Shown: positions 1-9,789, counted from the first letter of the stretch. The stretch is DNA of 18,184 nt from Triparma columacea (GCA_030267965.1 BRYA01001455.1:1-18184); one strand, 5' to 3'. The notes: a model not told the origin generated them from the letters alone. Made by a program: numbers and translations.

Positions 1-972
1 CATTGTTCCGACAAGGGTAAGGGCGGTTTGCCCGTGTTCGTAGGCCGCTAGCCTGATCTCACCATCAACCCTAGCTCGCTGTGCATTCTTCGAACGCGCA
101 ATCTTGACGAGTTTTGTCTTTGCCTCCTTCAGCAAGCCGTTCTCGTCCTCTGGCATTATCTCGACGCACTGGCTTGAGCCTTCATTACGAACGGCTCGGA
201 TTCTAAGGAGGTACTCGACTACCCTCGTTCCTAGAAAGTGCTTCCAAAGCACAACCTTTTCACCCTTCTCCTCATGGATAGTGTCACGTAGAAAAACTCC
301 CGAATTACAGTCGGAGAGAATGTAATCGAGGACAAGCTGCTGCCTATCATGAACGACTACGCCGACATTCGCTCTCTTAGTATCCCACGACTGCTCAACG
401 ATGCCTTCAACGGCACTGCGCTCGACAAGCACACCAACCATCTCCTCGTGGGCTTGTAGTTGCTGGTATTTCATCTTATGGGAGGTAGTTTGACCGGTGT
501 TATCGATGATGGCACCCTCAAGGGCTGCAGCAAGGTCTTTTGCGTTCTCAGGGGCGGCAGTATTCTCTGCGGCAGCCTCAGGGGCGGCAATATTGTCTGC
601 GACAACCTCAGGGGCGGCAGTATTCTCTGCGGCAGCCTCAGCGGCGGCGACATAGTCTTCGATGGCCTTGGGGACAACGGCGCGGCGTTGTGCTACCTCG
701 ATGGTCTCAACGCGGTCGGCGGCACGTTCGTGAGCTGCGGCGCGATCTGCAGCGGCCCTAAGGGTGACGGCAAGGTCATTTACAACCGTGACAATGCCAG
801 CTGCATTTTCGACAAGGTTAGATGCCTCATTGACAGCGGTAGCAAGCTCCTTAGCGGCCATAGCGGTAGCAGCAAAGTCGGACGCATGTTTAGCATTCGC
901 AGCCTTGAGTTTTGCAATCTCCTCGTCCCTCTGCTTCAAGATTGAGGTGAGTAAATCCTCGCGGTCCGACAT
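1..972 (-). CDS. Hypothetical protein with Ala-rich helical N-terminus (3' end outside window)
   Basis: The minus strand is open from an ATG at 972 to the left edge (324 codons, no stop), so the C-terminus is missing. Residues 1-95 read like a coiled coil or long helix rich in Ala, Glu, Lys and Arg (starting MSDREDLLTSILKQRDEEIA). Residues about 111-141 hold a ten-residue repeat of the form AAAENTAAPE. Residues about 190-324 look globular, with a run reading VVLWKHFLGTRVVEYLLRI, then a basic segment and GQTALTLVGTM at the edge. That last part is faintly reminiscent of START-type lipid-binding domains, but I could not confirm this and assign no function. Plus-strand frames here are mirror images of this Ala/Glu-rich code. 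No intron is needed within the window. The next gene upstream on the same strand ends at 1904, so this gene has its own promoter. Confidence 0.72.
   Translation of the reverse strand, partial: MSDREDLLTSILKQRDEEIAKLKAANAKHASDFAATAMAAKELATAVNEASNLVENAAGIVTVVNDLAVTLRAAADRAAAHERAADRVETIEVAQRRAVVPKAIEDYVAAAEAAAENTAAPEVVADNIAAPEAAAENTAAPENAKDLAAALEGAIIDNTGQTTSHKMKYQQLQAHEEMVGVLVERSAVEGIVEQSWDTKRANVGVVVHDRQQLVLDYILSDCNSGVFLRDTIHEEKGEKVVLWKHFLGTRVVEYLLRIRAVRNEGSSQCVEIMPEDENGLLKEAKTKLVKIARSKNAQRARVDGEIRLAAYEHGQTALTLVGTM
551..640 (-). repeat. Three 30-bp in-frame tandem repeats
   Basis: Blocks 551-580, 581-610 and 611-640 are consecutive 30-bp units. The first and third are identical and the middle one differs at a few positions. 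On the minus strand they encode a ten-residue unit ending in AAPE inside the N-terminal half of the partial gene. A 30-bp unit keeps the frame, so copy number can change without breaking the protein. Confidence 0.85.
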
Positions 973-1903
973 TAGCCTGTGAGAGCGCGGGGGGGAAAGA
1001 AAGTGCGGAGGAAAGAGCTGGGTGAGACGCCTCGAAAATAGTTAGCAGGGTAATGTTGCCGTAAAAGTCCAAAATAATGTTATTCCTTCGGCCCCCAAAT
1101 CCCTTTTCTCATTTTTTCTCATTTTCTGGCGTTGTGGGTCTTCTCCACCGGAGGTCTCCTTCCTCCCTCCTTCCTCCCTCCCCTCCCCCGTCCACTCCCC
1201 ACCTCCCCTCCCCCGGGCCTCCAATCACACCGCAATCCCTCACCTTTACTCGTTTCTATCCTTCCCACTCCTTGACAAGAGTAATTCCCTGCCCTCGTGC
1301 CGGTGCCTCGAAAATGGAGAAGCTTGGTCTGGAGCCCCAAGTACCTCCTCAGAATATTAAACGTAATACGGCTAATTGAATATATATATAGGAAGACTTC
1401 GATGTGTACTTTGACACGTATAGACAAAGCAGTCAAATACTCCACTAAATTTGCTCCTCTCAACTCTCAACCTCATTTAATCCTTGACCTCCAGACTCAC
1501 TAACAGCGTACACAATGAATGAAATCATGTTCAGCGCAAGCAAGAAAAAGTATCGAGTATAGTTAATTTTCACCAAACGTTTTACCCATTTTTCTTTGGC
1601 GTTAATAAGCCTGACAGCTCCTTCTTGACCCTTTCACTCCCTCCCCGTTTTCAACCATGTCGGTTTCCGCGTGTGCCGGAGCATGAGGTCCTTCCCGCCC
1701 CCTGGCCCCTGGACTGGGACTACGGAGACTGCCAACCTCGGGCCCCCTACCTTCTAATCCCCAACATTTAGCAGGTTCCCCACCGTCCAGGGGCCGCCAT
1801 CCTCCCCATCCCCTGTCACCTAACCCCATTCCTGACCTTTCGAATTACTTTGCAGTTGATTTTCTTGTGCATCCCTCCCTCTCCCTCCACCCTCTCGAGA
1901 GCC
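973..1903. other. Gene-poor interval with no supported gene
   Basis: About 930 bp between two minus-strand genes. Open frames here are short and built from pyrimidine-rich or purine-rich runs (for example 1140-1220), and none shows a recognisable domain. It should contain the promoter of the gene starting at 972 and the 3' UTR of the ankyrin gene. A further 3' exon of the ankyrin gene cannot be excluded, but I found no convincing one. Confidence 0.5.
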
Positions 1904-3448
1904 TTAGAGTGAGTGTCGTCTCTTCTCTCCTCCCTTCCCCTTCTCCCCATTAAACTTCGGTGTATCTCCCCCCCCCACACCTTTCATTCTAAGTTCCTTC
2001 AATACCCCAACAAGTTCCATCCTAACATCAAGAACGACCTTATTGAAGTGCCTATCAATCTTCCCGCCGTCATTCATGCAGTCTGCGACTTGAGCGGTGA
2101 ACTCGTGGATGTTGAAGGTTTCTACGTTATCCTCCCGCCCCTTCCACCTTTCCCTAAGCGCGGTTAACCTTTTTAAGAATACCTGAAGTTCAATGCAGAG
2201 TTTTATCCTACCGATCCTCCAGAGGAGTTCCTTACACAATGCTTCGAATATTACAAAGTTCTTCCTATCCACGCAGTCGTCGTTTTCTTCGAGCCTGTTG
2301 GCGACTGGGTCCTCGAGTGTGACTTGGACGAGGATCTTAGAGTAGCTGTCGGTTGAGGCAGAGAGCGTCTTGTTCGCCCGAACTAGGGTTTTCACGCGCT
2401 TTGCCCAGGCGAGGGTTTTCTAATTGACTTCGCTAAGTATTCGTCCCTTTTTCTCAAAGAACTCTGCGGTGATAATGAGCCAGAGAGCGTGAGGTATATT
2501 CAAAAGATCACGCGTGAAATCTCAAGGGGTTTGTTAAGGCTCACCTTCCAGTCTCCCCCCCTCAATCTTTCCGTGCGCCTCCTTCGCCATATCCTTAACT
2601 TTTCCCACCATCGCAGCCAAGGTTTCAACGGCAGCGAGGTCGAACGGGGTGGTGTTCTCGTTCGAGCTCTTACAGAATTTTTCGTGAGATTCAACTATCG
2701 TTTTAAGAACGTCGTCTATTTCCTCCCCTGCCATTCTCTTGACATCTTCTGCCTTTGTGGGGGGGGGGGGGGGGATGAACGGTGAGTTCGAACTTTGTAC
2801 TTATTTATTCAGCTCACTTTCCTCTCTCCTACCCCCCCTCACCTCCTCTTTCGTCTTGGCGGCCTGATCTCTAACAAGTTTTTCTTCGGCCTCACGTGCT
2901 TGTCTAGCCTTTTCGTCCCTAAGTCTCCTCCTCTTATCGTTCAGCGCAACCACAACGTTCTCATTAGCGTAATACTGATTGGCATAGTCCAGAGCTGTTT
3001 TGCCCCCGGTGTCCTTGTTGAATATCGTTTCTCTATGAGGGAAGACGAGGGCGTCGATAACTTCAACGGGCTTCCGAACCGCGGCGTGGTGTAAAGGTAG
3101 CTTCCCTTCGCCGTCGGCGATCAATATTAGGTCTGGCTTCGTCTTTATGATTGAGAGGATTTCTTCGACGTTCTTTTTCTTACTTTTGCAGGCGTTTATC
3201 AACATCTTGTCATCGGTGCCATTCACCGACGGTACCTGGAGGTTGTTTATATTCGGAAGCGATAAACGTGGTCCCCTTCTCCTGATCCTTGCCCCTCCTC
3301 CAACTTCAGTGGGCGAGGAGGGGTTGAGTGTCTGCAAGCTTACGTTTCCTTCCCTGGCCTCTGATACTGTATCCTGCGAGCTGGGTATACTCGGAGGTGG
3401 GGGTTCCTCCTTCGTCTTTGGAGGGCTTACTGTGACCTCAGGAAGCAT
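1904..3448 (-). CDS. Ankyrin-repeat protein with helical C-terminal region, interrupted by an in-frame TAG
   Basis: Three exons on the minus strand. Exon 1 (3448-2843, 202 codons, phase 0) has a Pro-rich N-terminus, then ankyrin-type helices at residues about 90-160 (motifs DGEGKLPLHHAAV and GGKTALDYANQYY) and a charged helix to the exon end. Exon 2 (2752-2545) and exon 3 (from 2463) encode amphipathic helices. Introns are 2842-2753 (donor GTGAGG, acceptor CACAAAG after a C16 tract) and 2544-2464 (donor GTGAGC, acceptor ACCGCAG), and the phases agree (0, then 1). In exon 3 a TAG at 2422-2420 stops the frame after 14 residues; the same frame then stays open for another 172 codons to 1904 with helix-rich, coding-like sequence. 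The product is either 285 residues, a readthrough product of up to 457, or a decaying gene. The ankyrin part suggests protein binding; the helical part resembles helical-bundle regions seen beside ankyrin repeats, which is inference. A CACCAG acceptor near 3491 could supply a further 5' exon. Confidence 0.65.
2759..2774 (+). repeat. G16 homopolymer in an intron of the ankyrin gene
   Basis: Sixteen consecutive G on the plus strand, read as C16 on the transcribed strand, five bases upstream of the acceptor at 2754-2753. It probably serves as the polypyrimidine tract of that intron. Confidence 0.8.
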
Positions 3449-3643
3449 ATCATATGCTAAATATATCTGGATTGAGGGACCGGAGATTCTGGTGAGAGAG
3501 ATTCAAGGAATTTAAGGGGAGAGAACCAGAGTCTTGGAGCAAATTTAATCTTCATCGATTTAGGTTGAATTTGGCGTGAATTTCTCCTCAAATTAGGGAT
3601 ACTGACGTTAGTTATAGGTTTTCCTTCTCTAATAGGCTCTCCT
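3449..3643. promoter_or_regulatory. Divergent intergenic region (ankyrin gene / acyltransferase)
   Basis: 195 bp between two head-to-head start codons must hold both core promoters unless a 5' ankyrin exon lies here. It is AT-rich relative to the flanking exons and contains a CRE-like TGACGTTA at about 3602-3609. No clear TATA box can be assigned to either gene. Confidence 0.4.
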
Positions 3644-5694
3644 ATGATCTCTATGATGTCAGTGTTAGGGTTAATCTATCACCCTTTGGTCGCCTTGGGT
3701 TTCCTTTTCTTTTTTGCTTTCTCTGTCCTGTTCTTCATGAATAATCTTCTCCCTTACTTTGTTTGTATGACTAATAAGGGTAATGATGCTAGCATGCTAT
3801 CATTCAGGAAGAAGAAGGTGAGTTAGGGTTAGTTATTATGCACTTTAGAAACTCGTTTCGTCATTCCTTCTCATTTCCTCCTCATTTCCTTCTCATTTCC
3901 TTCTCATTTCAACTCATCTCAACTCATCTATTTATACCTACCAATCACACCGCAGGAAATAAGCAGCTACACAAAGTTTCAATTCGCTATCCATCCATCT
4001 GTTGACATGGGAAAGGCTATTGAGGGAATCAAAAGGAGAGTATCAAAGCTATTGATGGAAGACAGGTGGGTAGGATTAAACAACCATTTACAAATATACA
4101 ACGCCCGTCTTCCTCTCACACCCAATCCAACTCCCACTCACACCCCATCCAACTCCCTCCTCCTTCACTCCAGTCTTCTCAATATCGACCCCTCCACAAA
4201 GACCTACACCCGCCGCACTCTCTCAGATATCATTCACCCTTACAATCCTACCTCCTCCACCCCTAATTTCAACTATGTCGCCTTCTCCTCTGTGAATACC
4301 TCGGTCCCCGTCCACTTCTACCTCTCCTCCTCCTCCCACTCTGTCTTCTGCTTCATCGACCACTGCATAGCCGACGGGCTTACCATGTACAACGAGGTAG
4401 TCGCCCCGATTATCGACAACCCCCGCTTCAAGCTCGCGAAGCGCCCGGTTTACGCCCCCGTGCTGACGGAGATGCACCAGCTGTACGTTGTCGGGAGGAT
4501 GGCTCACCTGTATGGGCGGGCGCTTCTTTTGAGGGAACAGCCACTGGAGAGATTGAGCAAGGAACAGCAGTGGGCGGCGTTTCATAAGATTAAACTCGGG
4601 CAAGTGAAGGAGGTTAAGAACAGGTGAGTTGACGGGAAGTTAGTTGTGCGGTCGACATTTGTTACCTACCGACAAACTAACACAGCCCTTTTCCGTAGGC
4701 TCAACGTCCCCGTCGCCGCCGTGATAATGTCTGTCCTAATCAAGCACCTAGCGTCTTCCCTCTCCAAGCTCGACAAGTCCTCCCTCAAGATCTGCCTCTC
4801 TTACGCCTTCGAGAACGAGGCGTCCTTCAACAATTACTCCTTCATCATAATCGACGTGAAGGAATCAATGACAATCGAGAAGATGAGCGTATACATCTCG
4901 AAGCAGGTGAGAAACAACTAGAGAGGTGCCTTACCCTTGCTCCCCCCCCCTCTCCTCACACACCTCACCCCCATAATAACCCCCCGCCTCTCCTCGAACA
5001 AAAGCTAATGGGACGAAGGCACGAGATCAACACCATGTACCACCTACTTCAGCTACCCTCAGGCTCCTCTAAGGTACAGTCCGTCGTTCAGCAGACTATC
5101 TGCGACGCGTATATCGCAATGACCATGGTACCAGAGGGTGACGACGAGGTGAGGAATACATTGCATCAAAGAGGGGGTCCGTGCCAGAGGGGAGCAGGAT
5201 TTGACGTAATTCCTTTTGCTTTAAAGCGTATGGTGGGTTTACGACTAACAGCTCAAACCCCCCCCTCCTCCCCACACACACATACACACCTTAGGGACCT
5301 CGGAACGTAATGTCGTGGATGAAGAACGAGCACTATTCCATATCTACTGGTATTAACATGACAGCCGTCTCCATCGCAGGCGAGGTTCACATATCTACCA
5401 AGGTCGGATTGAAGCAGGTTAAGAGGGAGACATTCGAGGAGGACATTTTCCTCATGTGAGGGTGGGGGAGTATACGCAACCAGACACGTGAGGAGAGTCA
5501 CGATTGTTTTGGGGAGAGAATTTTTCATGTACATTGCAACACTCTTTGTTGTTGAATTTTTAACTGAAATCGATCTATTTTTGGTTAGATACACAGGGAC
5601 GTCAGTAGCGAAACGTGACAAGGTGTTTGTTGAAGCAGCTACATCCCTCACACCACTTCGTTATCTATCTCCAGCACTCGTCTCTTCTTCTTAA
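3644..5694 (+). CDS. WS/DGAT-like O-acyltransferase (condensation superfamily), 6 exons
   Basis: Six exons give a continuous 486-residue protein: 3644-3817, 3956-4623, 4699-4906, 5005-5148, 5295-5455 and 5589-5694. Every donor is GTGAG and the phases agree (0, 2, 0, 0, 2). Residues about 8-40 are a hydrophobic membrane segment, suggesting ER or plastid-membrane anchoring. Residues 193-199 read DHCIADG, a variant of the HHxxxDG acyltransferase motif: the second His (194) and the Asp-Gly pair remain, while the first His is Asp. The C-terminal half contains NYSFIIIDV, GRRHEINTMY, CDAYIAMTMVPEGD and SISTGINMT, typical of the C-terminal domain of the family. Known members transfer acyl groups from acyl-CoA to alcohols or diacylglycerol; the substrate here is unknown. 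At the fifth donor an unspliced reading would stop at TGA 5457-5459, but splicing adds 35 residues with family-like sequence. Its TAA stop overlaps that of the convergent WD40 gene. Confidence 0.88.
3861..3930 (+). repeat. Short tandem repeats in intron 1 of the acyltransferase
   Basis: Imperfect 11-bp units of the type CATTTCCTTCT repeat several times and pass into an AACTCATCTC pair, all inside the 138-bp intron 3818-3955. The pyrimidine richness probably helps define the acceptor at 3955. Confidence 0.75.
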
Positions 5695-6680
5695 ACCAAG
5701 TGTGATTTGCTCCACACCTTCACCGTATTGGCATAACTTGACACTACCACATCACCAGCAATCGCAACGCTATAGACATAATTCCTTTTTGAGAAGAAGG
5801 ATAAGTAATATGCTAGCCCGCGAGCACCCGTCAATGTCTTGATGCATGATCCTGTAGATATCTGCCATACCTTCGCCGTCTCGTCCCTAGAACCTGACAC
5901 TATCACATCACCAGCAATCGCAACGCTATAGACCATATCCGTGTGCCCAGTCAATGTCTTTATGCATGATCCTGTAGATATCTGCCACACCTTAACCGTC
6001 CTGTCACCAGAACCTGACACTACCACATCACCATCAATCGCAACGCAATTGACACCACAGTAGTGCTCCGTCAATGTCTTGATGCATGATCCTGTAGATA
6101 TCTGCCACACCTTCACATCACCGTCAGCAGAACCTGACACTACCACATCACCAGCAATCGCAACGCTATAGACCGAAAGCCTGTGCCCCTTCAATGTCTT
6201 GATGCATGATCCTGTAGATATCTGCCACACCTTCACCTTCCTGTCATCAGAACCTGACACCACCAAATCACCATCAATCGCAACGCTACGGACCCAATCC
6301 CAATCCTTGTGTGTGTGTGTCAATGTCTTGATGCATGATCCTGTAGATATCTGCCATACCTTCACCGTCCCGTCCCTAGAACCTGACACTACCACATCAC
6401 CAGCAATCGCAACGCTAACGACATCACGCGTGTGCCCCGTCAATGTCTTGATGCATGATCCTGTAGATATCTGCCACACCTTCACCGTATTGTCAGAATA
6501 ACCTGACACTACCACATCACCAGCAATCGCAACGCTACGGACATGAGTCCCAGCAGTCGTGTCTGTGTATGTGTCGGTGCATCTTAAGTCCCTCCAATCT
6601 AAAGTACCATCTGGTGGCCTCAAACTTTCGGCTCTGCAGTTGCTCTTTCCTCCTCCACCTCCCATTTCAAAGGCGCTCAT
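5691..6680 (-). CDS. WD40-repeat protein, seven repeats
   Basis: One open frame of 329 residues from ATG 6680 to TAA 5693-5691. After a 45-residue leader containing DGTLDWRDLRC, seven WD40-type repeats follow, enough for one complete seven-bladed beta-propeller. Each repeat has the form SVAIAGDVVVSGSxD..VKVWQISTGSCIKTL, and the last ends in VKVW and a short basic tail. The terminal dipeptide is WQ rather than WD, and the GH dipeptide is present in only some repeats. The repeats are almost identical, far more than in typical propellers, so recent duplication or gene conversion is likely. The role is presumably scaffolding; no partner can be inferred. The upstream sequence carries exon-like code in other frames (separate entry), so this ATG may not be the ancestral start. 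Confidence 0.82.
   Translation of the reverse strand: MSAFEMGGGGGKSNCRAESLRPPDGTLDWRDLRCTDTYTDTTAGTHVRSVAIAGDVVVSGYSDNTVKVWQISTGSCIKTLTGHTRDVVSVAIAGDVVVSGSRDGTVKVWQISTGSCIKTLTHTHKDWDWVRSVAIDGDLVVSGSDDRKVKVWQISTGSCIKTLKGHRLSVYSVAIAGDVVVSGSADGDVKVWQISTGSCIKTLTEHYCGVNCVAIDGDVVVSGSGDRTVKVWQISTGSCIKTLTGHTDMVYSVAIAGDVIVSGSRDETAKVWQISTGSCIKTLTGARGLAYYLSFFSKRNYVYSVAIAGDVVVSSYANTVKVWSKSHLV
5830..6545 (-). repeat. Near-identical 120-bp tandem repeats encoding WD40 blades
   Basis: The block beginning TCAATGTCTTGATGCATGAT on the plus strand recurs six times, at about 5831, 5951, 6071, 6191, 6319 and 6439. Spacing is 120, 120, 120, about 128 and 120 bp. The longer spacer holds a GTGTGTGTGT tract (6308-6319). 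The second copy has TTTATGC instead of TTGATGC. The block CCTGTAGATATCTGCCA is conserved at DNA level in all copies, including synonymous sites. Confidence 0.95.
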
Positions 6681-7012
6681 GCTTCTGTTTGTTGTACGGA
6701 TACAACTCGGGGACGAAGGCTATAATGAGAAGCAGGTCTGAACAATTCTGTTCGCGTGAAAAGCCCAATAACAGAACCAATTTATAAACAGTTCAGGATC
6801 CTTTTCGAAGGTCAGGTCCTTCCCATTTTCCCAAACTGAGTTCACTGGGAAACAACAAGGAGAAACTCACTCCTCGCAAACGATCCAGATAAATCGAACT
6901 CCAAGAGGAGTTCACGCTCGAAAAGTAGATCCATTCTTTCCGCTGCTCCATCCAGGCAACTAACCACTCCACCCCCCCGCCAACCTCGCCCACCTCCCTC
7001 AAATGGATCCAT
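6681..7012 (-). pseudogene. Possible broken 5' exons of the WD40 gene
   Basis: On the minus strand an ATG at 7012 opens a 47-codon exon (to 6871) reading through ERMDLLFERELLLEFDLSGS, with a GTGAGT donor in phase 1. A matching acceptor (TCTCATTATAG, ending 6720) continues it as FVPELYPYNKQKHERL. This then hits a TGA, because the WD40 frame is different. A third frame just after it reads coding-like (KWEVEEERATAEPK) before the WD40 frame takes over at RPPDGTLDW. Coding sense thus seems to pass through three frames in about 100 bp. This could be an eroded 5' end, sequencing errors, or chance; cDNA would decide. Confidence 0.4.
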
Positions 7013-7072
7013 TGGAGACTACACCGTTGAATCCCACTACACCTAACCTAATTAACTCAATACTACCAAGTC

Positions 7073-9725
7073 ATGTTCTCGTTCGAGCAGGTAGATGAAC
7101 TTCCGTATCCCCCCCAAAAAACTTCCACCCCCCCTCACTCCCCCCCCCCCCCCACAGCTCTCCATGTAGAGGAGGCCTTAAAGTCGACGCCCTCCTCTCC
7201 CTCGACAGTTCGTTTCTTCAAGCACCCTAAGTTGTCCTCCTCCGCTCAGCTCATGAACCACATCCGTCTGGTAACCTATAGGTTCACTTCAAATTACTTC
7301 TCCTTCCTGGCGTCTGCCTCCATAACCGTTCAGCTCCTGCTCACGTTCTTCCAGCCCCCTCCCTGGTGCGGCGATGATTGTCACGATCTATTTGACTCCA
7401 AGTTGTACCCCTCGTTTCCTTCGTGGATGCTTGTCCCTCAGGGCACCTCGGCATTTTTGGAGGTGAGAAATACTGGTTACCCCAAGAGTTGCTTCGTTCA
7501 TCGCTCATCGCTCATCGCTCATCGCTCTGTTCATTGCAGAAACTGACTCTGGCGACAATTTTGCTTGAGCTTTTCCTCCGAACCGTCTACTTAACGGAAC
7601 CTCCCAGGTACTTTGACTGCTCCTCCCTCTTCCGTTCCGACCCTTCCTCCTCCTCCCGCCTCCCCGTCAGTGTGAAGAATTCAATATACATAATAACTAC
7701 CCTCTCGCTCTCCTCCTTTGCCTTTTTCCCCTCTGCCACCTCCTCCCTTCCCCCAGTAAAACCCTTCCTCCGCCTCGTCCTCTTTGTGATTGCATCAGAG
7801 AGCACCATAAGGGAGCTGAGCCTCATCCGTTCCCTGCTTCCCGAGGTGATGAGGATTCTCATGCTAGAGTTTCTCCTCCTAACCATCTACGCCTGGTTCG
7901 GCACCGTAGTCTTCGCCAACGGCAGCGAGGAGGGCAACGCCTCCTTCTCTGATTTTCCTAACGCCATGTGGAACCTCTGGGTCCTCCTCACGACGGCTAA
8001 CTTTCCCAACGTTATGATGCCGGCGTACAGCGAGAACCGCGCCACCTTCCTTTACTTTTCGTCGTTCCTTCTTATCGCTTATTATTTCATGATGAACCTT
8101 CTCCTCGCCGCAATATATTCAGATTACGACAAGTTCATGAAGGCGAAGAGGGAGAGGGTTGAGCAAAACCAGAAGGCCAACTTGGAAGAGGCGTTTGCGC
8201 TCCTCGACGTGAACGGGGAGGACGAGATCTCCAAGGAGACTGTGTCGTCTCTTTTTGATTTCCTCAACGAGCACTGCCCAGACGTTGGCTACATTGACTC
8301 AGTCCGTGCCAAACTTCTTTTTGCAATCCTCGATAGCAGTGGTGATAACCTAGTAGATATCGATGAGTTCCTGAAGTTCTGCCAAGTCCTCTCTCTAGAG
8401 TTTGCCTCCGCCGATTCCTACAGAGGGTGGTTCGAGTTGAGCTTCCCCTCTCCTTGGGAGCGTGTCAATTCTATCGTGGAGCACAGGATGTTCGCCGTGC
8501 TGGTGGACTGGATATTGGTCATGAACGCGGTGGTCATTGCTTTGCAGTCCCAGCACGAGCTCGCGGGGGACAAGGAGAGCGGCAAGGAGACCTCGGCTGA
8601 GATTTGGGGCTGGGAATGCTACGAGACCGTCTTTACATGTTTTTATTTTGTTGAGATGGTTTTAAGGGTGCTCTCCTCGGGCTGGAAGGGGTACTGGGAG
8701 ATGAACCGCAATAAATTCGATTTTGTCGTGACCATGATAACGGTTGGAGTTAGCGTGTACGTCTACTACCCAAACCAGGAGAACGACCACCGCTGGATTC
8801 GTTATGTGATGATGCTCCGGCTCCTTCGCCTCCTCCGGCTCGTTGTGGCGCTGGAACAGTTCCAAGTGATTGGGGCCACGCTGACAGAAGTCCTGCCAAA
8901 CGCGTCCAGGATGTTGCTTGTTCTCTTCTGCACGTTTTACCTCTTCTCAACGATTGGGGTGCTCTTCTTTGGAGGGCTGATAAATACGGATCCTAACAGC
9001 GTGTACAGTGGGAGGCTAAAAGGGACTGAGTTCGACGATTCGAACTTCTGGGCAAATAGTTTCAACGATCACTGCAGTGCGTTTGTAACCCTCTTTGAGC
9101 TCCTCGTAATCAATAACTGGACCGTCACTTGCGACGGTTTTGCGGCTGCAAGCAACTCGAAGCTCGCGCGACTTTTCTTCGTTTCCTTTCACCTCATTGG
9201 TGTTGTGGTGATAAACAACCTGGTCATCTCCTTCGTGGTCGAGGCCTTCATGACAGAGTACAATGCGGCTGGCTCTCGCACAGGGAGAAAGTCCAATAGA
9301 ACAGGTACGAGGAGCCAAAACGAACAAAGAAGCGACATGTTTGCTCTGCCTTAACGTCACCGCTACAAGCTGCGACGTGTTCTAATATTTTCCGCCATCC
9401 GCCTTTGCTCATCGCAGATAGGGGCGTCACAGTTTCAAGCCAGCAAGCCACATTTGATGCGACTTCCATCACAGGTACGCGGAGTGGGGTCGAGGGAACG
9501 TACTATGCCAAGGTTGGGAGAAGGGGCGTAGGGAGCAGGAGGTGAGAGAGCGGGACGAGAAAGCGAAGAAGAGCTTCAAGCAAAATACAAACCCCTCAAC
9601 TCAACCTCGCTCGTCGCAGGAAATCGTCTTTCCTTATGAATATTTTCGCCAAGCCGCCTGAAAAGGATATGGGGTTTGGGATAATGGGTTCACCGTCACT
9701 ACCAAAGCTTGACGAGGAGCTTTAA
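7073..9725 (+). CDS. Two-pore cation channel with EF hands (TPC family), 4 exons
   Basis: Exons 7073-7462, 7540-9304, 9418-9541 and 9620-9725 give a 794-residue protein with agreeing phases (0, 1, 2). The start is the first ATG after an in-frame TAA at 7049. The architecture is that of a plant-type TPC: a first six-helix domain with pore filter TTANFP (residues 281-286); a cytosolic linker with two EF hands; and a second domain with an Arg-rich S4 (Arg 548, 551, 557, 560, 563) and second filter VINNWTV (653-659). The second EF loop (395-406, DSSGDNLVDIDE) has all acidic ligand positions. The first (353-364) has Thr at position 12 and Asp at position 6, so its calcium binding is doubtful. TPCs conduct Na+ or Ca2+ in vacuolar or endolysosomal membranes; the location here is inferred. 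The S4 of domain I lacks a clear Arg ladder, as expected if domain II is the voltage sensor. The tail is Ser/Arg-rich. Confidence 0.93.
7498..7526 (+). repeat. TCATCGC tandem repeat in intron 1 of the channel gene
   Basis: Four copies of the 7-bp unit TCATCGC lie within the 77-bp intron 7463-7539, directly upstream of the acceptor TTCATTGCAG. Confidence 0.9.
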
Positions 9726-9789
9726 AATAGAGTGCTTGTCCTGTTGGATTTTGCAAAACGCATCTGTTATATTATTTGAAATGTCCCGG

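Noticed and set aside
460..945. Plus-strand 161-codon frame rich in Gly/Ser repeats
   Set aside because: It is the mirror of the Ala/Glu-rich minus-strand frame, which is longer and open to the window edge. Its repeats are a by-product of the 30-bp units.
3820..3835. Telomere-like TTAGGG motifs (also CCCTAACCC near 16290 and 17915)
   Set aside because: They are single or double isolated copies inside introns, exons or C-rich spacers, with no array.
5831..6460. Regular spacing of identical blocks as a CRISPR-like array
   Set aside because: The blocks are in frame and encode WD40 blades in an intron-bearing eukaryotic genome; the intervening segments are coding variants, not spacers.
7091..7156. 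Possible intron in the channel first exon (CAG/GTAGAT donor, C14 then ACAG acceptor)
   Set aside because: Donor phase 0 and acceptor would give a TAG within a few codons, whereas the unspliced frame stays open and in phase with exon 2.
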